Below, in pieces: positions 1 through 11,772 of a stretch of DNA of 64,000 nucleotides. This DNA comes from Vesta saturnalis (taxonomy: Eukaryota; Arthropoda; Insecta; Coleoptera; Lampyridae): contig JARFJB010000821.1 in NCBI GenBank assembly GCA_036346205.1, positions 6,183,222-6,247,221 of the forward strand. Direction: 5' to 3'. The notes beneath the pieces were generated by a model. That model saw only the letters and a program-made list of their open reading frames with translations, did no database searches and had not been told where the DNA came from. The translations under genes were made by a program, and so were the position numbers. Position 1 is the stretch's first letter; each line of letters begins with the position of its first letter.

Positions 1-1424
1 GACATTTCACCCTAATGTCAAAAATCACAAAGTTATTGATCATCTACCAAATTCATCAAGGTGGCTGTGTCAACTATTTTTCTGTATTACCATAGAGCAG
101 AAAATGAAAAGAATATCAGACAATTGAAACAGGATTCTTTATTCTAAGTGATAATAATAATAAGGAACAACGAAACAAAACAAAACTCAAATTAGATGTT
201 CGAAAACATCACTCTCTTGCTCCAAGCATTTCTGGGCCCGCTTGTAGACACTTTTAGTAGCCTTAGCAATGGATCTACCATCAATATTATTGATGGCGTG
301 AACGATGCTTTGCTGGAGATCCTCAAGGTTATCATATCGCCTGTTGTACACCGCACTCTTCACATATCCTCAAAAGAAAAAATCCATTGGAGTAATGTCA
401 GGTGATCGAGGAGGTATACGGATAGGCCCATTAGTTGATAAATATCTGTCATCAAAAAAATTGTTTAATATTGTATCTATCTGACAAACGTTATGGGGAG
501 GAGCTCCGTCTGGTTGGAAATAAATGTTCTGCCTATCCATTAAATTTACATCATCCAAGAAGTCTTGGAGTGTGGCAGTCAACATTTCGGCGTACCGCTC
601 ACCAGTTAACGCACCCTGATAAAATACTGGACCAACAATTATCGACCCAATTAAACTGCACCAAACATTAACACTGAAACGTCTCTGCGGGTTACAAGAT
701 CGGTAGAGCATCGGATTTTCTCGACTCCAAAAATGGGTGTTTTTCCTGTTGAACATGCCCCTATTAGAAAAAGTTGATTCGTCACTCTATAGAATTGAGC
801 TCCAAAAATCATTATTGGTTCTCATTTGATTAATAAACCAGTGACAAAACTGAACGCGTCATTCTTGATCTCCTGGTACTAGTGTCTGTGTAGGTCGGAA
901 CTTATACGGCACAAACTTATACTTTTTTAGAATATTGTGGATGGAACCCAAACATAGTCCATTTTCCTGCACTAAATCATTAATTGAGTTGTTGGGACGT
1001 GCTTCAAAATAAGCTAACACATTAATTTCAGTTTCTTCACTAATTATACATTGTTTATTAGATCTGGATTTCTTAAACCCGCTCGAATTAGATCTAAATT
1101 TACGATACAAAACCAAAAAGTATCTTCTATCCGGCAAATGACGCGTAGGAAACAAATTACTGTAACGCTCACGGGCTCGATAACTGTTTTTTTGACAAAC
1201 GATGTAACATTCTAACATATTACACTTTTCTGAATGGGTGAAAGGCATTTTTCTATTCAAAAAACGCAAACTCTTAACTCTTTATTAGCAAACTTCAATT
1301 TGACATATCAATTCTGATGACATTTGTGAAAATGACAAATATTGCTCACGTAATACCAGCCACCTTGACGAATTCAATTGATCAATAACTTTGTCATTTT
1401 TAACATTAGGGTAAAATGTCATAG
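1..1424 (-). mobile_element. Mariner-type DNA transposon (DD41D) with long TIRs
   Basis: The first ~70 bases are repeated, inverted, at about 1355-1420: both arms share a GACATTT(C/T)ACCCTAATGT tip, an AAAGTTATTGATCA stretch and a TCAAGGTGGCTG inner end. The element begins at or just before the window edge, so its left tip and target duplication cannot be judged. The only coding content is one minus-strand transposase frame. The arm similarity suggests a moderately old insertion rather than an ancient fossil. Confidence 0.85.
187..1269 (-). pseudogene. IS630/Tc1/mariner transposase, DUF4817-type N-terminus, three in-frame stops
   Basis: A single minus-strand frame runs from the start codon at 1269 to a stop at 187 and is broken only by three stop codons (about 857, 791 and 372), with no frameshift seen. 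The N-terminal ~110 residues resemble the helix-turn-helix DUF4817 region (PFTHSEKCNMLECY, then a RARERYSNLFPTRHLPDRR stretch). The DDE core follows: SDEST (first Asp), NPQRRFSVNVWCSLIG, QPDGAPPH (second Asp) and SPDITPMD (third Asp). By my count 41 residues separate the second and third Asp, so DD41D. The stop at 372 replaces the Trp of the usual FFxWG motif, a simple TGG to TGA change. A normal transposase would cut and paste the element at TA sites; this copy cannot make full-length protein. Confidence 0.88.
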
Positions 1425-1634
1425 GAACTTTTTTGTTCAGAATTTAATTTTCTGGGTGTGTCATTTAAAAAAATGGAAATTTTTGACATAACTCGCGAAC
1501 ACGAAGTTCAATTTTTATTTTGATTTCACCATCGTAACGAGCGGAAAAGATGCTACTTCTTTGCCCATTTAACCGACTTCGTATCACCAATAATAACGAA
1601 GGTAGCAATAGTGCCGACTTAACTTTGAAAACCC

Positions 1635-2352
<718 letters not shown>

Positions 2353-2413
<61 letters not shown>
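2353..2413. repeat. (TA)n microsatellite
   Basis: About 61 bases of alternating TA between the MITE end CACCCTG and the next element tip, CAGGGTATCC at 2415. Confidence 0.98.
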
Positions 2414-2416
<3 letters not shown>

Positions 2417-2844
2417 GGGTATCCTGGAAACCGATGCACATTCGAAGACGGGGGTATTGGGTATTTTTCTGCTGTGCTTCGTTTGAGTGTTGCAGTGTGA
2501 TAGAGATTCTTTTGTGAAATCAGCCTTTTTGGGTTTTTACAGAAACGGTACGTGATAGCTGGAAACTGACACTTTTACTACTAATACCAATCCACTGGTG
2601 TTAATTTTTTTTTCGAAATTCTAACACAATGGAGACTTCAAGATGGCTGAGGAAATTTTTTTCTCGAATTCAATAACATTTTGGGAATTGGAGTTTCAGT
2701 TACAGTTAAACAAAAAATTAAAAAGAGAAATAAAAATTTTTAAACTATAGGAAAAACTGCATGTCTTGTGGCGCCAAAAACATTGGTCGCATTAAGCAGA
2801 AATTTTGTGAATAATTATAACAATAAATATGAAAAACTGATTCT

Positions 2845-3915
2845 AAAATTTTGGAACATAAAATGCTCAACATGAGCATCCCCTTTCCTAATGCACATTC
2901 GTGCACGACGAGCTGAAGATTGTTGGACTCTCCAAGGCATTTGTTGGTCTTCTCTCATTTGACCGAAAGGAAATATTATTCGGTACAGGAGCTCTTCTTG
3001 TGTGTCTACCGGTTTTTTAAATGATACTCCACAGAAAAAAATCTACAAGAGTCAAGTGTGACCTAGGGGGCCAAGCAACAGGTCCACCGGTTTGGGTAGA
3101 CATCGTTTAAATGCTCCCTGACCAACAAACTAAGATGTGGTGGCGCTCCGTCGTGTATGAACCACATATTTTGCCTGGTTCTGATATCCACATCTTCTAG
3201 GAGTTCGGGCAACTGATTCTGAAGAAACTCGCAGTAATATTGTCCATTTAGTAGAGGTGGTAAAACGAATAGACCTACAAAATGCAGACCAATAATTCCA
3301 GCCCACACATTAATCTGGAACTGTCTTTGATGACGCGTTTGAATCGTCGAATGTGGACTGTCTTCATCCCAAACGTATAAATTATGTAAATTTATTACTC
3401 CGTTTCTTCCCAAATCTGCTTCATCCGTGTACAATATTAAACGAGTAAACACCGGATTTCGTTCAAATTGTTCTAAAATCGCAATCTAGAGGGAAGATCG
3501 ACTGGACTAAGGACATGTACTTTTTGAATATGTTACGGATGAAGCATTTGTTCCCTAAAAATCCTTCCAACGGTTGATTTTGAAATGTTCATTCCTAAAG
3601 ATAGTGGTCTGATGCTGATTGTTTGATCAGCAGCGACTGCATTGAAAACGTCTTCCTCCACTTCTGGGGAACGTGTTGTCCCTGTTTGCATTATTTGCTG
3701 CAAACTGGCCTAGAATAGCGCACTAATTTTGTGTGGTTCAAAATTTTTAATCAAGCTGATCTTACTAGTTTTCCTCAGTCGTCGATCTACACGTTCAAAA
3801 GTTTTGCTATTAGGAACCCTTCAATCAGGGAACCTTTTGCTGGCACAGTCTTGTTGCTCATAATGCATTACAAGAAGCCATTCCATACATCAAATGGATA
3901 TCCGCATATTTAGTA
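2845..3915 (-). pseudogene. DUF4817-type mariner transposase relic, frameshifted
   Basis: Minus-strand fragments in several frames reconstruct the same family as the transposase at 187-1269. From N to C: a RVDRRLRKT helix-turn-helix piece (~3790), RSPEVEEDVFNAV (~3660), YTDEADLG carrying the first Asp (~3420), RHQRQFQINVWAGIIG (~3330), IHDGAPPH with the second Asp (~3165), a damaged third-Asp region reading LVDFFLW (~3035), and the usual C-terminal RARMCIRKG...HVEHF (~2880). The best uninterrupted stretch is 3063-3452. There are at least two frameshifts (near 3465 and 3090) and several stops. The SPDL motif ahead of the third Asp is deleted to SHL. It is clearly non-functional. Confidence 0.8.
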
Positions 3916-4560
3916 TTCGTGTAGTTCATGTCTCACCAATTACTAAATTAAATGAAGCTCTTAGACTTTAAAAAAAGACTTATTCTAATACCTATACTAT
4001 TGTTTAATCTAATTGTCACGATTTGACAGATAATGCATCTCTTTCTACATGAACAGCCAACTTGTGATTATGTATCTATTACCTACTATTAATTAATTAA
4101 TATTAACTTGCAAATAAAAATTGTAACTACTATTCGTTACCTGAAATAAAATAAGTAGATCTGTTTTACGTAGTAAAGGAATGAAGAATGAGACATTAAC
4201 TTTTAAAATGTAAAAAACAGCTTACGATTACCTTTCAAATTCACGAACTTGACGGTGTTCTGCCCCTCGTCCTTAACAAAATAATTCAGGATTTGAATCT
4301 TAAAGATTTTAAGCAATGTGACTTTCTGAGTCATGTTTTGATACTTAGCCATATTTCTTATATTAGTTTTTCCATTTTTAGGTTTAGATGCATTCCAGAT
4401 CATTGTGCTTGTAAATAATGTTTTATTTAAACACGAACGCAAAACGGTTAATTTTAGCGAAATGAAACTATTATACCTTTTTGACATAAAAAAGGCCAAA
4501 TATTAAGAAGTTTAAAAGGTAAAAAAGCTGTTCAAAAATTGTTTTTGAGGTTAGAAAGCC
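3916..4560. other. AT-rich stretch, nothing recognised
   Basis: No coding similarity, repeat or RNA gene is visible. A 98-codon minus-strand frame at 4203-4499 has a composition expected of AT-rich non-coding DNA and no family motif. Confidence 0.5.
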
Positions 4561-4582
4561 GCAGGGTACCGTGCCACTCTGC

Positions 4583-4619
4583 CCGTCTACAACGTCAATT
4601 AACGTTTAAATAGACGGGC
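4583..4619. repeat. Short inverted repeat (hairpin)
   Basis: CCCGTCTA and TAGACGGG form an 8-bp perfect stem around a loop containing AACGTCAATTAACGTT, itself near-palindromic. It may be the inner end of a degraded TIR. Confidence 0.55.
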
Positions 4620-4823
4620 CCAAAGAGCTTCAAATACCATGATATTTGCCCAAAAAGTATTTAAATGTATTGAGCAGTGAAAAAGTTATAGCGAAAATTC
4701 ACTTTTTAACGCAGAGCCAATTCTACGTAGGGAAACCTCGGAGGAATTTTTTTTATAAAAACTTGTGACCTTATTTTAACTAGATCTACCTAGATCCGGG
4801 AGATTTTCCACTATTTCCGGGAC

Positions 4824-4828
<5 letters not shown>

Positions 4829-4872
<44 letters not shown>
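4829..4872. repeat. (TA)n microsatellite
   Basis: 44-base TA tract directly between the CACCCT tip on the left and the Tc1 element on the right. Confidence 0.98.
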
Positions 4873-4875
<3 letters not shown>

Positions 4876-6253
4876 GGTGGAATTTTTGGCAGAAATGTTT
4901 ACCTAGTCAAATGTAGCAATTGATTAAAGTTTCATCCAAAATAATCCAGTAGCCATGGAAAATTTGACGTTTCACTTGTTGTAACAATCGAAACTATCGG
5001 GTGTATTTCTTGAGAGATTAAGTCGATTTCGGTATTGGTTTTGGTTGCAAGTCTTTTGCATTTTGAGGCTGCGATTATGCCTAGAGTGCAGCAACGTGAA
5101 AGTTATCGACAACTGAGTGAATTCGACAGAGGTCGCATTATTGGCTTACGTGAAAGTGGTTTTTCATTCAGAGAAATTGCTAATCGTCTTAACCGTAATC
5201 AATCCTCTGTAGTACGGTGTTATCAACCATGGTCTAGAGAAAGTCAACAACGTCATAGAAGGGTAAGTGGACGGCCCAGAGAGACAAATGGGGTCCAGGG
5301 CAGCCATCTCCGATTAATGGCATTAAGAGACCAATTCTCGAGTACAAGATCAATAGCCGATCAATGGTTTGGAAACGAAGGACGTCCTGTCACCCTTCGT
5401 ACAGTTTACCGTCGAATTAGAGCTTTTGGCTTGCAGTCCTATCGACCACATCTTGTGCTTCCGCTGACGGCTAGTCATCGACAGCATCGTTTGGAGTGGT
5501 GTACCTTGCGACTGGATTGGGACGTGGAATGGTATAGGGTGGTCTTCAATGACGAATCCCGATTCCGCTTGGTAATGCACGATGGCCGCATGAGGGTCAG
5601 ACGTAGACGTGGAGAACGTCGCAATGTGCAGTTTTCCGTTGAGCAGCATTTGCACCACACTGTGGGGGGTTATGGTATCGGGAGCTATTGTTTATGGAAG
5701 CAGATCTCCGTTGGTATTAATCCGAGGCAATATGAAAGCCCACAGATATGTTGATGAAGTGGTAGAACCCCATATTCTTCCATTCTTCCAGGAGCTCTGG
5801 GATCCGATTTTCTAAAAGGATAATGTTCGTCCCCACATTGCAAGGCATTTTATGGAGCCGTTCGAAGAGGCTAACGTTAATATCTTGCCGTGGCCACCCT
5901 GATCTCCCGACCTTTCGCCCATCGAACATGTATGGGACATGATGGGTGGAAGACTCAAGCAATTAGCCAATCCTCCACAGACACTAAAATCTTTCGGGCA
6001 TGAATTACAGATTGACTGGGATGCAATACCTCAGGAAGAAAACGACCACCTGTTGGAATCCATGCCAAGAAGGGTGCGGGAGTGTGCAACTAATAGGGGT
6101 GGTCCAACACATTATTAATCAAAATGCCTTTATCTTTTGTTTAATTTCTTTGAAATTTTAATTAATTACTACATTTGACTAGTTAAACATTTCTGCCAAG
6201 TTTTGTCCAAAAATGCCAATGCCAACTTGGTGTTGCATTTTTTATGTCACAGA

Positions 6254-6254
<1 letters not shown>
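4873..6254 (+). mobile_element. Tc1-like element (DD34E) with TIRs
   Basis: TTGGCAGAAATGTTTACCTA at 4886 onward (31 bases in all, to 4916) is inverted at 6169-6199 with one mismatch. The right end runs on to CACAGAG at a TA tract. The left outer end is shorter, so 30-40 bases were probably lost there. The body is a plus-strand Tc1 transposase pseudogene. Both flanks are (TA)n, the preferred Tc1 target. Confidence 0.88.
5077..6118 (+). pseudogene. Tc1 transposase, DD34E, one frameshift and two stops
   Basis: The frame starts at MPRVQQRESYRQLSEFDRGR, the normal Tc1 N-terminus. An upstream in-frame ATG at 5035 is less likely. Residues ~12-60 are the first helix-turn-helix (IIGLRESGFSFREIANRL) and ~85-130 the second (VTLRTVYRRIRAFGL). 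The catalytic residues are visible: FNDESRF (first Asp), KDNVRPH (second Asp) and SPIEHVW (Glu), with 34 residues between the last two. A frameshift near 5670 moves the frame, a TAA sits just before the second Asp (~5815) and a TGA just before SPDLSPIE (~5901). The end, RRVRECATNRGGPTHY, is the usual Tc1 C-terminus. About 347 codons matches full family length; this is a recently inactivated copy. Confidence 0.92.

Positions 6255-6317
<63 letters not shown>
6255..6317. repeat. (TA)n microsatellite
   Basis: 63-base TA tract at the right end of the Tc1 element. Confidence 0.98.
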
Positions 6318-6323
<6 letters not shown>

Positions 6324-6409
6324 TTTTATGGTACGCCGTTACGCGAGAAGAAATTGACAAAAATCGATTTAAAGCAAGCCTATTTATAAGTGGAAATTCA
6401 TCCGCAAGT

Positions 6410-6712
6410 CGTATGCTAACTTTTAATTATATCATAAGACGGCCCTATCTGCTGGAAAGGGAGTCACTGTTAAAAATTGGGTGCATCTCGGATCCCTAAG
6501 CCCTGTAAAAAGGGACCCATTTCAAGCCCAAGGTGTTAGAAATAGTGACCCAGTGCAGGAAATGGAGCTTCGGACCCTATGTTGTTTCAGGCTCTAACTT
6601 CTAATTATACCGCAATATGATGTTGTAACTTGTGCTTCTAATTATGCTACAAGAGAGCGCTGCGAATTGTATGATAACTTCTAATTATACCACAAGAGGG
6701 CCCTACATTTAC
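6410..6712. repeat. Degenerate repeat of a TAACTTCTAATTATAC motif
   Basis: A ~30-base phrase (TAACTTYTAATTATAYCRYAAGA followed by GGGCCCT or GCGCTG) occurs near 6418, 6595, 6635 and 6678 at irregular spacing. No coding function is visible; the surrounding sequence to 7146 holds nothing else I recognise. Confidence 0.5.
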
Positions 6713-7146
6713 GTATACTGCAAGTGAGACAACTAATTGATCCATTAAAAGGTAGTGAGTTCGAGATAGACAACCTTAGGTCTTAAAAGACGTATTCTTT
6801 TTTTTCATGATGCTGATAGAAGCCATAGGAATAATTAACAAATCCATCCAAATGTTTTACTTAAATCAGAACAAAAGGACACAAGGACTTCATTTCAAGG
6901 TGTTTTATTTCAGCGTGAAATCAGTTTCTATCAAAAAAATCTTAAATGTAGAAACAAACTTCAAGGTGCACATCCTAGATATTGATTTGTTTTCTATTAA
7001 TGAAATTTTGATAATATACTTAATGTTTATTTTAACTAATATAAAGTGAACGAAAAAGTTGTTAATACGTTCAGATGAAAATGCTTAAACAGATTTAGTT
7101 ACTTTCCAATTATTAAAGCGTTAAGTAATTTTAGAAATTAATTTAA

Positions 7147-7180
7147 GATGATGCTATGAAACCAGTTTCATAGCATCATC
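7147..7180. repeat. Perfect 16-bp-stem hairpin
   Basis: GATGATGCTATGAAAC is followed by CA and then its exact reverse complement, GTTTCATAGCATCATC. The 34-base palindrome is perfect, with a 2-base centre. No transposon tip or target duplication is visible around it, and the arms are too short for a typical pre-miRNA. Confidence 0.9.
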
Positions 7181-7334
7181 ATTCATCAAAACATTTTAGA
7201 TATAGGAACGAAATTCAAGATGTATTATACACCAAACAGATATTAAATACGAACAGGAGGTGCACACTTGAGATGCAGATACCAAGCAGAGAAATTTGTT
7301 GCATTAATTTTATTAAGAGCCTTAGATATAGAAA

Positions 7335-7790
7335 CAAGTTTCATGGCGCGAACAAGACGTCTGAAAACCAAAACTACACCCGGAAAAAATGGTACCAACA
7401 AGAAGGCGGAAAGCCAAAAAAAATCACATGGAAACGAGATGATTAAAAACCAAATAAGGAAACAATATGGCGAATAGCCAAAAAGAAATCAAGGTGGCGC
7501 AAACTGGCCGAAAAAACGAAAGGTACAGGGAAACAAGATGTCGCAAACAAGATGCCAAAAGCAAATACGCACTCCGACACAAGGTGGCGAAAGTCAAAAA
7601 GGCACACGGAAACTAGATGGTGCAAGCAAGATGGCTGAACGCCAAAACAAGATGGCGCAATAAATATGACCAAACGGCACACGGAAACAAGATGACTGAA
7701 ACCCAAAAAGGCACACGATAGGAAGATAACTCAAACGAGATGACTAAAAGTCAAAAAGCACACGGAAACAAGCTGGCCATATGTAAACAA
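7335..7790. repeat. Degenerate minisatellite of AAACAAGATGGC / GGCACACGG units
   Basis: The phrase CACACGGAAACAAGATGG, followed by CAAACAAGATGGC and GAAAGYCAAAAAG, recurs with drift at least seven times. Local composition is purine-rich on the plus strand. Open frames on both strands here are products of the repeat, not genes. Confidence 0.7.
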
Positions 7791-7945
7791 GTTCTGGTTG
7801 AAACCAGCCAAAAAGGGCCCTAGATACATCTGCAACTCTTAATACCAGACGCTGATTGAAACCAACCAAAAGGACTCTACATACGGATGCAGCCTCAAGA
7901 AGTTGATTGATTGAACCAGCTAGAAGAACCTTGAAACATATCAAT
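7790..7945. repeat. Degenerate ~60-bp tandem repeat, about 2.5 copies
   Basis: TGGTTGAAACCAGCCAAAA, TGATTGAAACCAACCAAAA and TGATTGAACCAGCTAGAA begin successive units that share a ...CTACATACRKMTGCA middle. It directly follows the preceding minisatellite. Confidence 0.6.
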
Positions 7946-8140
7946 CCTTAATAGGAATGTCAGATCAATCTACATCCGCTAATTTTTTGCATTAATTTTT
8001 AATTAAGCTCTAAGCCGCGGATTAAAAAGGAAAATTTCAAGAGTCATTTGGATAACGATCATGGAAAAAACCAGGTCATTGTGTGGAATTCCATGAAGTC
8101 ATTAAACATTCACCAGCCTAATGATCTTGGAAAGAAAAAA

Positions 8141-8247
8141 AGGAAAAGGCAACGTACTTCGTTCCCTCCTCAAGGGGAGGTCGGACTGTTTATGCGTTCC
8201 AAGCGACTTCAGGCACAGTCATAGATTCCTTACATACATTAGACAGT
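8141..8247 (-). mobile_element. SINE-like repeat, copy A (3' part only)
   Basis: Shares GGAAAAGGCMACGTAYTTC, TTCCCTCCTCAAGGGGAG-like sequence and the CTTCAGGCACAGTCATAGATT segment with copies B (9001) and C (35349). Only the 3' ~105 bases on the minus strand are kept; the tRNA-like head is missing. Confidence 0.65.
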
Positions 8248-8689
8248 GTGTTCCAAAAGTTCGCAAATGCTCAATTATATGAGTTATTTGTAAAGTGACA
8301 TAGGTGAAAATTGGGGAGTGTACATTAGCAATCATGCTTTATGCAACAAAAATATTTTTAGTAGTGCAGTTGCGCTTCTACTAAAAATTAAAAGCAACTT
8401 TGATAATTTAAACGGAACACCATATATATTATTCAATTTTGTAATACCCGAAATAAATTTAAATACATCTTATATACGAAGTCCTATACCTATCTTCGAC
8501 CATTTACGAAATAATTGGCAGACAATTTCGACACTTTGACAGGCTGTAAAATCTAAATCTTAAGAGATCAAGAGAAACGGTTTGCATATCTTAGTTTTTC
8601 ATAAGCTATCGATTGACAAATACAAAAACGTCTAATCTTCTCACAAAGAATTTATTGAAAAATGGTTTAAAAAAATTACGAAACTATGT

Positions 8690-8905
8690 ACTAAATTAAA
8701 TGTTCAAAATGTCTTCCTTGCACTTCTTGACAAAAGGCTAGGTGGTAGTAAAATTCTTCTATAACCTTGTGAACCATATCTTCGGTAATAAGATCAGATT
8801 CAATTTCTATGCGTTGTCTTAAATCGTCGAGGTTCTCCGGTTTTGTAGCGTATACTTTATTTTTTTTTTAGACGCCCCCAACAAAAGTAATCTAATGTCG
8901 AATTA
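8690..8905 (-). pseudogene. Mariner-type transposase, C-terminal fragment
   Basis: The minus strand reads DYFCWGRLKKK (the region after the third catalytic Asp), then, after a one-base shift in an A-run at ~8865, YATKPENLDDLRQRIEI, EDMVHKVIEEFYYHLAFC and VQGRHFEHLI with a stop at 8694. This C-terminus is typical of insect DUF4817 mariner transposases. The catalytic core is absent upstream. Confidence 0.75.
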
Positions 8906-9000
8906 AAAGGCCATTAAAGTTAAAGGCGAGGTGTCCGTATACTACTAAAGTGGGAGAGTTTTTCGAGTCCACTGAATTATGATCAGAGGAATTTCCTATG

Positions 9001-9343
9001 GAAAAGGCCACGTATTTCATTCCCTCCCAAGGGAGAGGGCGGGTGGCTTGAGCTTTTCAAGTTCCTTCAGCCACAATCATGGATTTGCCAGCATACACAC
9101 ATACATTACGTATAGATGCATGGTGGGATTAGGGTGGGTATGGTCAGGGTAGGATCGGAAGGAACGAAGTTAGGGTTCTGAGAAGGAAAATACTGCCCCA
9201 GCATTCGCCTAAGTAGCCGCACATGGTGTGCATATACGCAGTGACCATACCGCTGCATGTATATGAGGAAAACCCCCTGAAAAAACCTCATACAAGGTAG
9301 ACGGTAACGGGAATCGAACCCATTACCTCCCGAATGCTAAGTC
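9001..9343 (-). mobile_element. SINE-like repeat, copy B, with perfect tRNA B box
   Basis: On the minus strand the copy reads from a tRNA-like 3' half (GGTTCGATTCC at 9320-9310, an exact pol III B-box consensus) through ATGTGCGGCTA-like and CTTCCTTCCGATCCTAC-like segments to a tail ending ACGTGGCCTTTTCC. It aligns over ~340 bases with copy C. The A box is missing here because the 5' head stops near 9343. The frame at 9106-9291 is not a gene. Confidence 0.8.
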
Positions 9344-9823
9344 TTCTATGGAGATGTATGCTTCCTATTTGTAGTATGAATACGGAATACTTCTTTAATT
9401 TTGCTATTATTTTATCAGAAATGATAAGAATTTCGTTTTTAAAGTGCCACCGGATTAGTTGGGCCTTAAGTTCGTGATTATGACAATATCACTTTCACAC
9501 AAGAAATTGAAAAATTTGCCAGGTAACACAATTTTAGTGAAATGGGAAATATGTGAAATGTTGCTGAATTTCATTAAGATTGGCTTATATAAATTTAATT
9601 CTTTTTGAAATGGCTGTTGTTAAATATACCCATATTTACTAATGCAAACTGCGTTTAAATATTTTCGTTCTTTGCGTGTGAAATTTTGTAAATGACTCAA
9701 TAAAAAATCCAAAAGTGCATTTAACAGGATCGTGTTTTGAATAAATTTCGAAACTTTAACGCGTTTACTTAAAAGAAAAAAAAAGTTGACCGACGATAAA
9801 CATAAACCAATTTGTCAGGTGTA
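9344..9823. other. AT-rich stretch, nothing recognised
   Basis: No frame, repeat or element end could be identified. Confidence 0.5.
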
Positions 9824-9974
9824 ACAATTAATACTTTGGTAATCCTGTCTTCTCTTCACCAAGCACGAGTTGAACACGTCTGTATTTGTCGTGAGAAAAT
9901 CCCCATTTCTTAGTTATTTTACCGGCATAATCCTTAAGTTCGATGCTAACACAGGTGTACCTACCACCCACCCC
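9824..9974 (-). CDS. Possible terminal exon of an unidentified gene
   Basis: On the minus strand a pyrimidine-rich CCTGCTTTTAAG, usable as a 3' splice acceptor, is followed by an open frame of about 50 codons: GRYTCVSIELKDYAGKITKK, then WGFSHDKYRRVQLVLGEEKT, GLPKY and a TAA. Composition is more protein-like than that of other local frames, and no transposase motif is present. I do not recognise the family. No AATAAA is visible immediately downstream. It could equally be a chance frame in repeat DNA. Confidence 0.25.
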
Positions 9975-9979
9975 TTAAA

Positions 9980-11770
9980 AGCAGGTAAAGCTATTGTAAT
10001 TTTTTGAACTTTTTCGGCAATTTCGAAGGTAATCTTGAATTAGTATTCTCCACCTTATTTTTACATCTGTTATAAAGAATTTCGTTCCATCAGTCGGGGG
10101 TGTCCTCCTTCTGGAATTTATTATTATATTACCCTTAATGGAAAACTAACAATGTGTTGATTTGCAATGAGAAAATTTAAGCACGTTTTACCCGAAGGCA
10201 AGACATTTTTATTATTCAGTTTTACGTGCGACTTGCCAATTTATTGTTTCCCTTTTTAACGATACTAAATAACATTTTAACTCTATACTTTACGCATGTT
10301 AATAAGAAGAGACAAGCGACCAAATTGATTTAAATGAAAAATTGGGCGCCACTAAATCGAATTAAATAAATGTATATTATGAATGACACATTGGGAAGAG
10401 TAGCAGGCGTAAAGTGCGATGAGAAACAATGAATGTCCAAGACCGGAAATCAACAACGAGCTGAATGGACCTTTTCCGCTCTTGGAAGTAGTCAATGAAC
10501 AGCACACTTTTATATGATAATGAAGTTGTTTTTGTTCTCTCTACGCATGCATACCTTTCTGATTGTGTCATGTCTGCGATTATTTGATAAAACGGAATCT
10601 TTATTCTTATTTCCTTTCACGTCCACATCTACACACGTTCTTCCTTTACATGTTGATTAAGGTTATGCCACCGCAAAGTTTCACATTTGAAATGACAAAT
10701 TAATTATGAATAAGGCCATACAAGAATAGAAAGTATTTGCTACTTTATCACTACAAGAACTGGCTAATGCTCCCGAATACTCTATTTTTAAATTGCAAAT
10801 TTAAAAATCGTATAAATATACTGAGTGTTTTTTTACGCTCTTCCAAATTCAGTAGGTACATTTAATTCTTAAGCAGCAAATTTATCAATTAATAAATATG
10901 AATAAAATTTCATAATTATACAGAATGTTTTATTATAGATAATTAAGGTTTGTGTGTTTAATTTGCAAGACTTTCTGACCTTACTTAACATTTTAATTAT
11001 TTGCATTCATAAACAATATGCAGAGTTTTAAATTACACTTCTTTGATTTCACAGTTAAATAAAGCACGTTAGTTCCTTTACGAGATAAACTGTGGAGGGG
11101 CATGGTTCAAGGCATTTCGGTTATTGTTCACAGTGATTTGTAAATCGTAAAACTAAGGTCAATTATTGGCGTTTTTCCCAAATTAATATCAGATATAACT
11201 TTATATAAAAAGAGAAAACGATAAATAAAATAGCATTGTTCTACCTTTTCTAGCTGTTTGCAGTACTTCTCGATTCTTTACACTAACTTTTCAATTAATT
11301 TCGATCATCCCTCACCACACCCTCATTTCCAATGATACGTAGTACAATATTACAAAACAATAATATAATAAAATATTTAAGTATTGTGTTGTTTTGTAGC
11401 TTCGCTGCTCAGGAATCTTTGTCCTTTTCAGAGTGTGGAATGTATGTTTGATGCGTTGTCGTGGTGTTGTGGTAGGTATACCTGTTGACATCATTGTGTT
11501 TCGTTTTGTGGGTATCCAAAAATCCATGTGTGTGTGTTGGTATTTAATTGTGGAGTTGTGAACTGTCCTGTTGTCACTCGGCTGGTGTAAGTGATGCTGA
11601 TGCCCCGCGTATCTGAAATAAATAAAAACTAATATCAGTTATGTGAATAATAATTATCGGTATTAATAACACATAAAGTAAGTAAGAATGATACGATAAT
11701 ACTTATCTTGGGACCATTGTACGTTTATTCGAAAATAGCGTACACCTCCTGACCGTGCGTGAAGATCACT
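9980..11770. other. AT-rich stretch, nothing recognised
   Basis: About 1.8 kb without a convincing frame, inverted repeat or tandem repeat. The 60-70-codon frames at 10377 and 11312 have no family motif. Confidence 0.45.
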
Positions 11771-11772
11771 CT

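Larger units (their letters stand above)
2415..4828 (-). mobile_element. Probable extent of a second mariner-type element
   Basis: The left tip CAGGGTATCCTGGAAA touches a (TA)n tract. At 4813-4828 an inverted, related tip (rc TAGGGTGTCCCGGAAA) touches the next (TA)n tract. About 13 of 16 bases agree. The transposase relic at 2845-3915 lies inside, near the left end. The 900 bp to its right (3916-4828) has no recognisable coding, so the right boundary could instead belong to a different element. Confidence 0.4.

Noticed and set aside
5350..5658. Minus-strand frames within the Tc1 element
   Set aside because: Shadows of the plus-strand transposase with its DD34E residues.
9305..9345. Functional tRNA gene
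   Set aside because: A tRNA-like T-arm/B box is present but the acceptor stem, A box and anticodon arm are absent; it is part of the SINE-like repeat.
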